Positions 1 through 12,210 of a stretch of 64,000 nucleotides of DNA are shown here, in pieces. The stretch spans positions 62,001-126,000 of the forward strand of contig JAACJM010000225.1 of NCBI GenBank assembly GCA_013368315.1, written 5' to 3'. Positions within the stretch are counted from its first letter, which is position 1. Every line of letters begins with the position of its first letter. The notes below the pieces were generated by a model that did not search any database, was not told the DNA's origin, and was given only the letters and a program-made list of their open reading frames with translations. A program made the position numbers and the translations under genes. The stretch comes from Tetrapyrgos nigripes. Lineage: Eukaryota > Basidiomycota > Agaricomycetes > Agaricales > Campanellaceae.

Positions 1-573
1 GGATACAGACTCCAGCCGCTTTCTTCAAGACTCATTGTCTTTCTCATTCCTGACGCTACATTGTAACGAGAATCGCATTCGCAATAGACCTTAGTGTATT
101 TTCTCTCTTTATGTGTTCCTGGATTTCACGGTGCCATGTGTTCCTTATTACGGCTCTCACCTTCTACTAGAAGGCTTGATATCTACCAGGAACTTTCTCT
201 CATACGTGTAATGTAGGCTCATTGTTCATGATTCGCCAAAGTAATCAAAGTTTAGACAGCGTGCCCAAAGAGATGAGCAAATGAGGATTGAATCGGATGA
301 CTCGGCTGTTAGCCTGATTGGACAACGAGGGTCAAACGCATCCGATGACATCAACACTGAAAAGCAACAAGGATAGTGAACAGTCGGTTGTTAAGAACCT
401 GGAAGAAAGATTTTCTGAAAAACAGACTAGATTTGAACTAATATTGTAGATAAGCCTAAGGAATACATTGCTACGAGATCTTTTGACAAAGCAGAGGTTC
501 TATACTACATCTTCTATAGTACAACATGAGCTGACGAATACAATCACAAAAGAAAGAAAGAAGACACCTAGGA
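1..573. other. Intergenic left edge, no gene seen
   Basis: No reading frame here has family features or splice-linked partners. The short frames around 470-700 overlap the last exon of the zinc-finger gene on the other strand and are its shadows. This is probably the 3' flank of that gene. Confidence 0.5.
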
Positions 574-2840
574 TCAATTTCTCGTGCGCGGAAGTCCAAG
601 GTGCTTCTCGCCATAATGGATACTTAGACGGCCCTTGGAAAAGCTTTCCCCGCATCCTTTCCAGCGACAGCCCTTCTCTTTGATTTTCCGATTTAACCAA
701 TCAGAGTGCGCTGAGTCATTTTTATGCTCCAGGAGATGACGATTAGCATCGGTGCAATCCCGCATATTTAATGCAGTCAGATTTGCACCACAGACTTTGC
801 CTGTGGCCTGATTAATCACCCAGCGACATCTCTTTGAGAGGAGGGGGGGAACAGGTAATTGGGCCCAAGCTTGGAGATTCGATCTAAGACGAAAGGATTG
901 TCAGTCTAAGGACAAAATTGTGGAAGAAAAACGACACACGATAGGCCTGACGTGGAAGCGGAAGATTGTCCATGGACAGGAGGGTGACTGGTCGTTTGAG
1001 GAACAAATACAAGAGAGGTATGGGTATGCATGACAGGTGCAGCATGAGAAACCTCATTCCCAGAAGCTTGGTTACTGGAACTATGAGAGAGACAGAAGTC
1101 AGTAACAATTGAACAGAAGACAATTCAACGGACTCACGGATAGCTGTTGGAGTGGAGGATGATGTACTGTGGCGGATGAGGATGAGGTGCATGGTTTTGC
1201 CGTTGGACGTTGCTCGGCCCAGCATGAGTATGATATTGACCGCCCTGGCCAGGCTGATGGTAGTGCTGAGCCCATGGCAGCTGGTTGTCCGCGCCAAGTA
1301 CATTGCGGTCTACAATGACTGGAGAAACGGTGACGTGCTGCTGCACACCGTCAAGTAGCTGAAGACGGTGATGATGACCATACGGAGCCGACGATGGTTG
1401 AGCTAACAATTGGTTCTCATTGTACACTTGCTGATAATGAACGGAATGGGAGTAGGTTCCTACGTCGACATTGCTTCCATGAGCTGGAATCCATTGGGGA
1501 ACACCATCGTCAGCTTGGTTTATGTCGTTGTTCTGCAGATCCAGTAACAGGCCATCCTCAGTTCCTTCAGCTGGAGAAGGAAGAGGAAATTGGGCTTTGT
1601 CGCGTTCTGATGGCTCAAAAGGCACCCGCTGTGCATCGGCGTCTAGCAATGCATTAAGCCTCGATCTCTTACTTCTGTCACCATCGTTGTTGGTAGTGAC
1701 CAAATCTCTGCATCGTTTCTTGCTCCCGGATTGAGGGACGGGGGACTCCGGAACGGCATTGGATAGCACATTATATGCTTTGACTTCGTGCGGCTCTGGG
1801 GTAGTGGCGGCCGTCGAAGGCGTAATTGGGGATGTCATAGGTGAAGAGGTTGGAGTCGTCGAAGTCGGAGATGAGGGAGATGAATGAGAAATGTTCTTGA
1901 GCGATGAGAGGGAAAGCGCAGGCATGGAGGGAGGGGATTCCGGATTGTTTTGCAATGCCAGAGGCACTTTTAACTCTTCATTTACAGCATCTTGTGGATC
2001 ACTGAATGAACTACAATCCAAACGGTGAAGAATAGTACATTAAAAGAGAACCTCGATAGAGCGTAAAGTCTCGTACCTGTTTAAAACATCATCCGTCAAC
2101 CAGTCACTCCACTCAAGTACTGGAGCGGCAGAACTGTCACTGCAGAGAAAACCAGACAGAATCAGAATAAAGAGAGCTACTGCACGATAAGATGAGCTCA
2201 CCTGCTACCTGTGACCGGCGCTTGCACGGCTGCTTGTCGTTTCTTCCTCCCAGATTCAGGGACACGGGACTTGGGCAAAGCATTGGAGGGCACATTATCT
2301 CCTTCCACTTCTTCGTGGGGCTCTGGAGTAGTGGCGGCCGTCGAAAGCGAAGAGGTTGGAGTTGTCGACGTCGGAGATGAGGGGTCGATTTTGTCGAGCG
2401 GTATGTTCGTTGGCAGAGAAGACAGGACGGTGTTCCGTTTCTTTGCGTTCTTGAGGGGTGATGAGGGAGGCGCAGGTATGGAGGGAGGGGATTCCGGATT
2501 GTTCTCCGATGCCAAAGGCACTTCTAAAATTTCATTCACAGCGTCTTCATCACTGAAGAAATACAGGCCAAACGGTGAAGAGTAGCACATATTAGGAGAG
2601 GATGTCGGGAGGGCCTAAAGTCTCGTACCTTTTCAAAGCATCGTCCGTCAGCCATTCGCTCCACTCGTTCCACTCCAGCTCAACTTGAGCTGCCCCAGGA
2701 CTGTCACTGTAGAGAAAACACAGATGGTGTCAGTATAAAGAGAGCTACTAAACGATAAGATGAGCTCACATGCTACCTGTGACCGGCGCTGGGACGGCTG
2801 CTTCGAGTGCACTCGAAGACAAGGCGCTGAGAGAGGCCAT
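574..2840 (-). CDS. C2H2 zinc-finger protein with internally duplicated exon pair
   Basis: Seven exons fit on the minus strand: 2840-2770, 2706-2629, 2552-2202, 2139-2077, 2001-1138, 1080-940 and 883-574. All introns are GT-AG and phases match, giving about 625 aa. The start is ATG 2840 (MASLSALSSS). The C-terminus holds two C2H2-type fingers: one beginning CRWVINQ with His at NRHLLEH, and one beginning CRWKGCG with HYGEKH. The middle is Ser/Pro/Thr-rich, as in fungal transcription factors. Exons 2+3 and 4+5 are copies of one module: a short acidic Trp-rich exon (EWLTDDAL / DWLTDDVL) followed by an exon starting DAVNE and containing NNPESPPS. A nuclear DNA-binding role is inferred from the fingers only; no target is known. 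Exon 6 and the start of exon 7 are the least certain parts. Confidence 0.72.
1690..2800 (-). repeat. Intragenic tandem duplication of a two-exon module
   Basis: Unit 1 (about 2230-2800) and unit 2 (about 1690-2229) share exon ends, introns and coding text. Both introns start GTGAGCTCATCTTATCG and end in CTCTRCAG before TGACAG. Both second introns start GTACGAGACTTTA and run up to TTCAG before TGAT. The proteins share DAVNE, NNPESPPS and PTSTTPTSS. Intron similarity suggests a fairly recent duplication. Confidence 0.8.
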
Positions 2841-4877
2841 GGTAGATAAAAGGAAGAGGAGGCTGAGAGAAGAAGTATTCTACAGCGGATACGAGAGCCC
2901 CAGACGTGGTGCTGGACGTAGAATGACAGAGAGAAGAGGATAAACAGACAGAGCGCGGTCGCGTCCAAATGTAAATCTCGGATCACATGACCAAACTTGG
3001 GCCACAACCTCAATGCGGAACAAGCACCACAAAAAACCTTTTGGCTTTGAACAGCATTCTTTAGTCTCTGAGCCTCGCTGAGCACAACGGCTTTGCAAGG
3101 GACGTGCGGGCCAAGGTGATGTGCAAACGACCTGACGGTAGGCGTTCTGGACATTCTCAGGTTCTTCACTACGAAGTGTTGATGTCAGTGACATAACCGC
3201 AAGATGATGACAGTTGCTGCAACTTGGGGTGGATATTGAGCAGTATACGTTCAGGACACCATATCCACCATGGAGAACGTGATAGCTGACAGAGTGTCTC
3301 TGAAACCTTCAGCGAAACTGGGTGGCATTTGTTTTGAAGCCAAGTCCATCCAAGAGCGTCAGCGAAAAGTTTTTCGAATTTCTGGAGGACCTAGAAATTC
3401 GCAGCACTTCAATATCAACTCATAGCCAGAGGACAGGTGACGAAGACTAACCAGGTTGCTCTGTAGATATCTGAACTACTGCTACAACTAGTAACTTATC
3501 TTCCTCACCCTCCTCTCCTCTCGCATCACGTCGCGGCTTCTGCTGCACAACATATTACCTCACAGACCCTAACTTTTCTCGCTGCCGTTCTCCGTGGCTC
3601 AGCATTCAATGGAGCACGGTTTTTCGTGACTCTACGTCTCGGGCTGGCGAAACGATCCATGTTTGCACGACCGTGATGCAGCGTAGGGCCGCATTTTATG
3701 TTCAAAGACACTTGCTTGAAGGATCCAGGGAACTCAAGAGATAGTCCGAGTTGAGCCTAGGGAGACATGGGGCATTTTCTTTACGTTCGGAGAACCAAAA
3801 TTTTTCGTTCAGTGGTCGTTCGCTAACCACCAGAAAGACAGACTGACCAAATTTCTCCATTGTAGACTCAGATCGCCATTCCTTCTGTTCCATCCTCTCC
3901 GTCACATCCCAACTTCCTTTCTCCCAGACCCTAACAATTCTCATCCACATCAAACAACTCCGGCTCCCTCCACCGAGAAAGCAGTTGACTTAGCAGCGAG
4001 GCCAGGTGGTGAGTCTTGTTGACGACGTTTCCAGACGTCATAACTCCGGAGAATGAGAGAACCGCTGCCCAGCTTTGCGCGACCGAGGAGTATTAGGCAT
4101 ATGAATGTTTTCAACCCTCAAGGACCCAGCGAAATTTTTAAAGCGTGTGTCTTGGTGACAATTCCAGGGCGTCATCGTTGTTGACAGATGGAAAACGAGG
4201 GAAGACTCTGGCGATTTAGATGGCAGAGCGACGTTTCAAGGATACTACAGGAGAGACAAGTTGAAAATTCCAGTGGCAGAGTGACTTTTTGTGGTCCTGA
4301 AACTGACGGGTTGGGTTTAACCAGGGTTTCTCTTGGTTCGGCGATCGCTAGGCGGTGGGAAGCAAGCGGGAGGTAAAGTCCATTAACGCGCGATTCTTCC
4401 ATATATGGTATTAATTTGCCACATACGGCTTACTTTTTTCTAGCTCGAAATCGAGAACAATAAAAGACTCTCTCGAATACCGAGCATAGAGTTTGCTGAC
4501 ATTCCTCTTCTTTTCAATCTTATGCTTTCCTTCATTTAGGATTTCTTTGGGATGGCAATCATATTTTCATTGTCAATTGATTCGTCTTGTCTGGCTGGTC
4601 GACCTAAGGCAAAAGTCCCTCACTGGCTCCTCTCATCCGATTCCTCTTTTTCCGGCACTCAATTTAACTTCGTGCTCGTCTCTATCACATCATCTGTTCT
4701 CCATCTAGCTTGACGTGCTCGAGTGCCACTGCTCGCGTTCTTAAACTGAAGATTGAAACCGCGTTCATCGAACCGTAAAGCAGAATGCAGATGCGCATAC
4801 CATTTTCACTCCTTCAAGGCAGGGCTATCTATCAACCATTTGCACAAGGTCATAACGGGGTTCTTAATTCCAATACC
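2841..4877. other. About 2 kb without a recognised gene
   Basis: Several frames of 60-170 codons exist, but none shows a domain, low-complexity coding bias or splice-linked exons. It must contain the promoter of the zinc-finger gene (right of 2840) and of the antiporter (left of 4878). Pyrimidine-rich DNA at about 4500-4690 is typical of fungal 5' regions. An 18-nt word at 4412-4429 recurs at 7362. Confidence 0.5.
4412..4429 (+). repeat. 18-nt direct repeat, left copy
   Basis: TAATTTGCCACATACGGC is identical to 7362-7379. The two copies bracket the antiporter gene and are each followed by T-rich sequence containing CTCGA. Confidence 0.6.
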
Positions 4878-7062
4878 ATGCCCGAATTGCTAGAAGTTCG
4901 TTCTCTCATTGTGTCTTTGACTATGTCTTTAAGCTCACTCGCAGTTCATAGGTGACTACCCCTAGCCTGGCGTATATCTGTCTGGGAGGATTTGCGGTTC
5001 TGGTGAGTATCTTCGCGTTGCGTATCACGCTCTGCTAATTTTCACGAATTAGTTCTCGATGGTTTCTCTCTTGGTGAAGGAAAGGGTGAGTTCCCTGTCA
5101 TACCGATGATTGCACTATAATCTAAGTGACGGAATCGCAGCTCTTCATCAACGAAGTCGTTTTAGGGACTGCTTTCGGTACTCTATCCTACTTCTAACCC
5201 TCATCCTGACTGACCGCCTATTCTTTCCGCCTGCCCTCATCAGGTATTCTCGTCGGTCCATACGGTATCGATGTCTTTGATCCTCGTTCATGGGGCCATC
5301 AGAGTAACCCAGTGACACTTGAAGTTATGCGCATCGTCCTTGCAATCGGACTTTTCGCTATCGGAGTCGAAATACCTCGCTCCTACATGCGCGATCACGC
5401 AAAAGGGTTGTTGGTGATGGTGGTTCCTACTATGGCGATTGGATGGTTGGTTGTTAGCGGTGCGTTGTGATCAGTTTAATTTCGATAAACAACTGAAGCT
5501 CTCCAGGTCTCTTATACGTCCTATTTCCTCAGATTGAACTCTATGGCTGTCTCGCGATTGCTGCTTGCCTCACACCTACGGATCCTATTATATCTGCTGC
5601 GATTGTTGGTAAGTGCTCTGCGTCATTCTGGAAGAATTCTCCCTCGACTCAATATTATTTTAAACGTCCACTGCAGGCGGAAAATTCGCTGTCAAACACG
5701 TTCCGCTGAATTTACGACTAATCCTCTCTGCGGAATCTGCTGCCAACGATGGACTTGCGTACCCATTCCTCAGTATAGCTATCTACTTGATGGTCGACCC
5801 AACACCAAAAGAAGCTGTTTTACATTGGGTTTTGATCGGATGGTTGTGTAAGTGATATCAACAGTTGTAAAGGCAATATTGCTAATTTTCTGTTCATTGT
5901 GTAGATGAGGTGATCTGCGGTACTATCTTGGGTGCAGTAATGGGTAGGTCTCATTTTTGGCGCTTTACACCTATGCAGTCCTGACTTTCTCTTCCGGCTC
6001 AAAAACAGGCATCGCATTTGCCTATCTAATGCGCTTTTCCCACCGACGCGGTTTCATAGATCGCGAATCCTACGTTGCACAATACCTTTCCCTAGCTTTC
6101 CTCACCATTGGAATAGCAAGTACACTTGGCTTAGACGACCTCCTAGCCGCGTTCGCTGCGGGCAATGCCCTAAGTTGGGACGGTCAATTTAACGAGCGGA
6201 CTGAGGGAGACGTGTTTTCTTCTGTGATTGATCTCGTCTTCAATTGTGCTTGTTTCATTTATATCGGTGCTTGGCTTCCTTTCAAGTCTTTTGTTGATTT
6301 TGATGGGTTAGGTTTGGATGTTTGGAGGTTGGGGTTACTGTTTTTGGGAGTATTGATGATGAGGAGGATTCCCTCGGTTTTGTTATTGTATAGGTGGATT
6401 GATGAGATTGAGGGCTGGAAGCAGGCGTTGTTTACTGGGCATTTTGGTGTGTATACCCTGTCACATCTGTCGCAGATGGATACTGACGATCTCTACATAT
6501 AGGGCCTATGGGCGTCGGAGCAATCTTCGTCTCTACTTTGGCTGCTACTCGTCTTCCAGAACCGCATTATCCACCTGAAAACCAACTAGAGTTGGTTGCC
6601 TCGGTTCTACAACCAATTGTCAGTTTCGTTGTATTGGGATCTATTATCATCCGTTAGTGTTTTCCTACAGCTTTCTTCCTCTCCGACGAATTCTAATGAT
6701 GCCTACACTTTCTGTCAGACGGTCTATCCATCCCATTTTTCAACTTGAGTCGCAACATATCAGTGTCAACTACTGTAATTCCTAACCTCCCGCATTTTCC
6801 TGAATGGGCATGGCAGATACATCGATTTGGAGGTGTGCGTCACGGTGCTGACGAGGATAGGGATGCTGGCAGTGAGAGAGTTAGCTATCATGAAGGTGTT
6901 TTGATTGATATCGACGATGGCCTGGAGGATGGGATGGGAGTTGTATCGGCAAGGCCTACGGCACGTCCAGTATCGCTGTGTCATAGGTGTAGTCAGGTGG
7001 TTGAGAGCATTGACACAGCTCAGGCTGAGGAGGTTGGTGGCCAGGACAGATCAGCCCATTGA
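4878..7062 (+). CDS. Na+/H+ antiporter, fungal Nha1/Sod2 type
   Basis: Plasma-membrane sodium (potassium)/proton exchanger of the CPA1-type fungal family, used for salt and pH homeostasis. Eleven exons: 4878-4895, 4952-5002, 5053-5085, 5141-5177, 5244-5459, 5507-5608, 5677-5847, 5905-5943, 6009-6446, 6503-6652, 6719-7062; all GT-AG with consistent phases; 532 aa. Diagnostic text: LFINEVVLGTAFG then GPYGIDVFDPRSWG near the N-terminus; GVEIPRSYM; LTPTDPIISAAIVGG and ESAANDGLAYPF in the ion-binding core; GHFGPMGVGAIF near the last helices. The ATG at 4878 fits the short N-terminus usual in this family. After the last helix only about 110 hydrophilic residues follow, far less than the long tail of yeast Nha1, so regulation through the tail is probably reduced. 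It has no operon-like neighbours. Confidence 0.93.
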
Positions 7063-7521
7063 AGTGGATAGGTGTGGTTTGTGACCACCTGGTTGCGTTT
7101 CAGGGAATCCAGTGATGTGGAGAATTTGTGCGTTCTAGTCATTTGCTTTGTACCAGATACGATACGTGCCTGATTTTTATTTATGACAGTCATTCTCTCT
7201 GTATGTACATGTGGATTGATGACAGGCATTACTTCCAGCACCATTTATTCCCGCGCAATGTTGCTTTGGCTCTTCAAAGCAGCCTTTATCAACGGGCAGG
7301 TAATATATAGTACTTGATTGCGCTCCCGGTCCTCGTTTACCAAGTCACCCTGTTTCCCTCATAATTTGCCACATACGGCGTAGTAGGTGTCAAGTGACTC
7401 TGGTCGAGCTCGATTTTTTCTAACGCGCAACTAAAAACACTCTAATAGTCTACCAAAGTACAATATTTCTAGGTAAACCAGCCGATTTGGGTGGAAAAAA
7501 TCGTGTCAATGAGTCCGCCGC
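7063..7521. other. Intergenic, convergent 3' ends
   Basis: The antiporter (+) and the monooxygenase remnant (-) converge here. No gene is seen. The right copy of the 18-nt repeat lies at 7362-7379. Confidence 0.5.
7362..7379 (+). repeat. 18-nt direct repeat, right copy
   Basis: Identical to 4412-4429. See the finding on antiporter-flanking repeats. Confidence 0.6.
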
Positions 7522-9726
7522 CTATGCAAAGATCTTCTTGAAATACGCCTTCAAGCCCTCTGGTTGAAGCAGTACTGCGCCAACATATCCGTCAGGCCTC
7601 ACTACAACCATAGTCATATCCGTTTCGGACGCGACGTAGTTTCTGTACGCGTGTCCTTCGCGATCCATGAGGACATAATCACTGTGCGCACCAGCTTCAG
7701 AGTATTGGGAAGCAGAGACCGATTTCGGATATATGAAGACTGTCTGCACCGGGCCTTTGGGATATGCGGCTACACTCTTGAGGATAGCGTCCAGTGCGGA
7801 CGTAATAGAAGCGGCTCCTGCGAAGATGACGACGGTATGCGCTGAAGGGACGAATATATCGAAGAACCTGACTCTCTCGTTATCGTCTTCGCCTTGGCGA
7901 ACAATAACCAGCCCAGAAGCATCCGGTGCTCTATCTCCACCCCTCACAGTCCATCAAGCCCAGCACGATAAGGATCAGAGTTCTCCTCTGTGAGAGCGTG
8001 CTCGGGTTTCTGGTCAACGACTAACGAACTACCACGATAGTTCACCCCAAGTTGCATGAGCTCATGGCCGCGGGCCCATATGGCCTTGGCATCGGTGTTA
8101 GGATTGAACGTTGTGTGAACCAGAAAACCACTGTGATACAGCTCTGTAGTTTTCTGAAGCATGGTGGCGATGACTGGAAGGCGCTCTTCGGAGTATGTGT
8201 CCAACAAGGAGGTGGGAGAAAGGCCTTTATAGACGAGGGATAATTTCCAGCCAAGGTTGAACTGTTGACAATCATAGGTTAGCATGCAGCGAGAGCTGTC
8301 GAAGAAGATGCTCACAGAATCCTGTACGCCACTGTTCATTCCTTGTGCCCCAGTAGGGCTATGGCAATGAGCAGCATCTGAAGCAGTTGAGACTTTAAGC
8401 ATTTGGGAGACTCGGATACGCTTACCACCAGTCACAAAAACCCTACCACTTCCGAATTTATTGACCATACGGATGTTTGGACTAGCAATAACATTTCAGC
8501 GACTGTAAAATCAAAAGCTACCAGAGACTCACCGCCAGTGGTTCGCATAGGTCAGCTCTCCAAATTGTAAATCCGTTCTTCCGGTGACATCTTTAATGGC
8601 TTCTACGATAGATGCTCGACCACCCGCCAATATTTCTCGTTATCTTCTTCCCCCGAGAAAAGGAAAGTAACGCAATCGTCGTCTGTCTCGTGGGTGATCA
8701 AAGTGAGTTTACTGATCATGTATACAGGATTGTCAGAAGAAGAAGTCACTTCGACAACGCATCAAGGCTTACCGACCAGCACCATCGCCCCATGGGTGTC
8801 TCCCAATTGTAAATCTTCTGAAATATAGGTCAGCAACGGTTTATTTGATGACCACACGAATACTGACACTTCTGCTGTCCAAACCCTTGATGTCCAGATC
8901 CCCGACGAGCATTCCGCCAGAAGTAATTGTTTCCCCAAGAAAACTCAGACCCAGTTGCTTGCGTATTTGCGAACGCGCACCATCTGCGCCGATTAGGAAT
9001 GAAAACGTCGCAGTCTCTGGAACTTTTCGCGCGTCAATCGTTTTCTCCATATGAACGACGACGTGGTCGGGATGTTGTTCAAACGAGATGAATTCAGTGC
9101 CCAATTCAACTTTGCATCCATACTCGTTTTCTAGTGTGGTACGGAGGATGTCTTCGTGTCTGTTCTGGCCTAACATGACGGGATGGTTCTGATTGATTTA
9201 GACAGTTGGTATCAGTGAATAGAAAGACGATTCCAAGTACGCACATAAGGTCGGGCTGCCGTATTCTCTATAACTGGTTTTTCCATCTTCCTCACAGGCT
9301 CTTTTCCTCCGGTAACCCATTGTTCGATTTGAGGCGTTGGGCCAGACGCGTCGAGAATATTTGGGAGAATACCGAGGAATTTGTATACTTCTAGCGTTCG
9401 GCTCTGTCATAGCAGAATATTAAGAATCGTAATGGGTTTAAAAAATGGCTGACATGCCTGGATGCCAGGAGCTCTTCGTCCGATTTGATACTTTGGTTGC
9501 TTTTCAATTATACGCACAGAAACATTGTTTCTGAGGAGAGTGAGAGCGAGAACAAGTCCTGGTTGAGTAAAATGTCAGCGAAAGTCAAACTCATTAGGCA
9601 GACAACGTGCGCAGGAGAGACATACCTGAAGGACCGGCACCGACCTAATTGCAAGCAAAAACTCGTCAACAGACACGCAGCCACACATAAGGACATGTAA
9701 CTCACAATCAATACAGGAGATGGCAT
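7522..9726 (-). pseudogene. FAD-dependent aromatic monooxygenase, frameshifted
   Basis: Family: PHBH/phenol hydroxylase-type flavoprotein monooxygenases (FAD Rossmann N-terminus, substrate domain, thioredoxin-like C-terminus). Start ATG 9726 (MPSPVLIV). Exons: 9726-9706, 9644-9626, 9558-9458, 9403-9245, 9188-about 8870, then pieces to 7522. The FAD motif GAGPSG spans the second intron. GADGARSQIRKQLG, then GRVFVTG/DAAHCHSPTGAQGMNSGVQDS (second FAD motif split by an intron), then FNLGWKLSLV are clear. Three places do not join in frame: near 8800 (IYNW versus GDTHGAMVLV), near 8605-8628 (EKYWR versus GRASIVEAIKD, with an in-frame TAG) and near 7943 (YRAGLDG versus VRGGDRAPDASG). No plausible intron resolves the last one. 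The intron at 9404-9457 uses a GC donor. I read it as a decaying gene; base errors in the assembly are the alternative. Confidence 0.75.
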
Positions 9727-10547
9727 ACTTGCACTGGCAGCGGTAAAGTCGTTTGTCAATTAGAATGCTGGCGATGAGGATTCGAAGACTCTGGTGAAAG
9801 GTCCCTTGCTTCTTGCCAGCCTCTACGAGGCCCTATTTATGGGCTGGATTGGCCATGGCTATAGGAGCTTTCGCTTATATTGCGTAAAGATTTTTGAGTC
9901 ATTGCGTCAACAACTATGAATGGGCTGTCGGGAACGGCTGAACTTGGAATGGAGGATATGGGAAAAGCAAGTCGTTCTTATCAACGTAGGTAGATCGGCC
10001 CGGGTAGGTAACTTTGCTGCTCGGGAAAGGTCTAGGGTCTGTAGCGCAATGACATGTCATGGTGATGATGGATGAATAGTCTTGTCGGTGTGTAAAGATC
10101 TGATGTAGAGAGAGAGATATCTCTAGAGATGATACCACAACGATACATCGAGTTCCGGAAAAGGATACAACCAAGATGCCTAGGTTCGGAACAAGCCCCG
10201 CGAAGTTCCGCCCTCTACTGGAGGACCGGTCGTTTGTCAATATTTACATACTAGCTCGTTCTGTAAACTCAGAGTCCGATTTGAGTCCGATGGACTCACC
10301 TCAAGAATTCAAAGGCTTCTATTTTCGTCTCTGCTCTCCAAACAGTGTTTCCTACAGGTCAAGAACAGCATCATCTCCAACGGAGGATCTCGAGGTGCCA
10401 GTTATTCGAAAATCGCGCGTATGTCAGGACTCAGAACCAATCTTTCCAATATCACAGAGGATGAGCCTATGAATAAAGTTGAGGAAGAAGTTGAGGAGCT
10501 AATCATATAAAGCTTGCCAACAGATCATGCATATTTCTAGGTACCAT
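9727..10547. other. Intergenic, possible orphan C-terminal exon
   Basis: Between the divergent monooxygenase start and the 3' end of F-box gene A. One plus-strand frame ending in TAA at about 10510 reads with an acidic tail (NKVEEEVEELII). It could be the last exon of a lost gene, but nothing upstream connects to it. Confidence 0.25.
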
Positions 10548-12210
10548 TTATCTTCTTTTTACTACTTTAATACGACGGTTAACGACATAACTCAAAGAAC
10601 CGTCTTCCCAGGTCCTCCAGATCTCCGTGAAAGAGTAGAATGGGAGGATGCGTAGCCCAGTGCCAATATGCGCTTCGGTAGGCTGCAAATTCTCAACGGT
10701 CTCTCGGAGAGTCTTCCACATCCGCTTGTGGTAGTCCATCCCATTGGAATGAGAAAAGGTTGTACCAAGGTAGAGGGATTTGAGTCTCGGCAAAGAGTGA
10801 GCACGGCTCACCACATCACCCTAAGTAATTTACAATCAGTACTTCCGACGAATAGACTTGGAGAAGAAAAGGCGTCAATCATGAGAAGACTCACCACCAC
10901 ATCGACGATCTTATCGCCGTTCAAACATACAAACAAACTCTCCAGATTGGTGCAGCTGGATAACGTGGCCAGATTGCCATGTAGCCCTATGCACCATCTC
11001 CCCTCGTGACTTGGTCGGATTGATAATTCACGCAGAGACTCTGCAAATATGGGGAGAACACTGTCAAAAAACAGATCGGCGAGCTCATCAGATTCCCGGA
11101 ACGTGGCCGCGGTGCTGGCGAGTTGCAAGACCTGTAGTGTCGAGGGGAAGTGTGAAATGTAGTCCAAAAGTGTACGGTCTGTATTGTGGCAAACGACGAT
11201 GAGACTCTCCAAAGAGACATTTGCCGTGCCCAGTGCATTCCAAAAATTGCCTACGTCCGTATGCCCAGCGCGCAAATCAAGACTGGAAAGGCATTGGAGA
11301 TGAGGGATAATCAATGCCGGGACATCCATCGTTAGGTTCTCGACCGTAAGATTCTTGATCTTTAAGGCTGGAGTCCTCTTGGTGTCTAGCACACTCTTAA
11401 ACAGATCAATGAACGAAAGCGGCTTCGACCGGGAATACGGGGTTAGGATTTGTAGAGTCTGGAGATCGGGACTGTTGGTGATCGCAGTGGCAAGAGGTCG
11501 AAAGATATTCTCTTCGAAGCCATCATCGGGGAACTGCCTTGCATCAATAAGGAGAGTGCGAAGGTTGTGCAGGTAGTCGAGGCGAAGAGCACCCGGATAA
11601 CCAACTTCCAGGTGTTCTCCAGCCAAAATAAATTCAAATAATGATGGTAGCTTTGAGATGACTTCGAAAACTTGATCATCTATCCATCCCGTCCTAGACA
11701 TCTTCCAGCTATGAAAGTTTCGGTATATGAGTTGGGAACCTACCAACCTGTAAAGAAGACTCGCCTGAATGATTGCAGGCTGACAAGTTTGGAGAGCGCA
11801 GTAGGGAAAATGACTCGCCATGCATCGAGTATTTCAAGTTTTTGATTCGCGTCATCCTTGCGGAACAAACTCGAATACTCTACTTTCGAATCTACTTTCA
11901 ACGTCCTAACATATGTTGCCAAAGCTCGGGCCCTCTGATCCTTCTCAAAGAGAGCCTCGCAGAACGGGATGCTCCACCTTACGAGAGCAGAACTGTCAGT
12001 CTTGAGAACAATTTCTGAAAACAGGATGGGCTCGACGACGGCACTGAGGCCTTTGCAAGTGCACCTTAGGGATTTTCTGTTATAGCCATTCTGTCAAAAC
12101 GACGGAAAGGTAAGGCAAACAGTCCAGCATGCAAAAAAGTAACAGCGCACCACAAGCTCGAGAACAATCGCATACAAAATCTCGGTCGGAAGCTCTAAGA
12201 ACGCGGACAT
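10548..12210 (-). CDS. F-box/LRR-like protein, family copy A
   Basis: Four exons: 12210-12151, 12090-11765, 11708-10895, 10820-10548; 490 aa. It starts MSAFLELPTEIL, an F-box opening (LPxEIL), continues after a short intron with CTCKGL and EPILFSEI, then leucine-rich segments (LEVRAGHTDVGNFWNAL region, SLESLIV, LQVLQL). F-box proteins usually present substrates to an SCF ubiquitin ligase; the substrate is unknown. Intron 1 carries an in-frame TGA, which shows it must be spliced; in copies C and D the same intron is 60 nt and stop-free. Intron 2 has a GC donor (AG|GCGAGT) where B-D have GT. It is head-to-tail with copy B. It is the only intact minus-strand member. Confidence 0.8.

Noticed and set aside
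884..1303. 139-codon minus-strand frame
   Set aside because: It overlaps exons 5-6 of the zinc-finger gene in another frame; the spliced model reads better and in phase.
2648..3194. Minus-strand frames of 104-173 codons
   Set aside because: They run through exon 2, intron 1 and the promoter of the zinc-finger gene and show no domain text.
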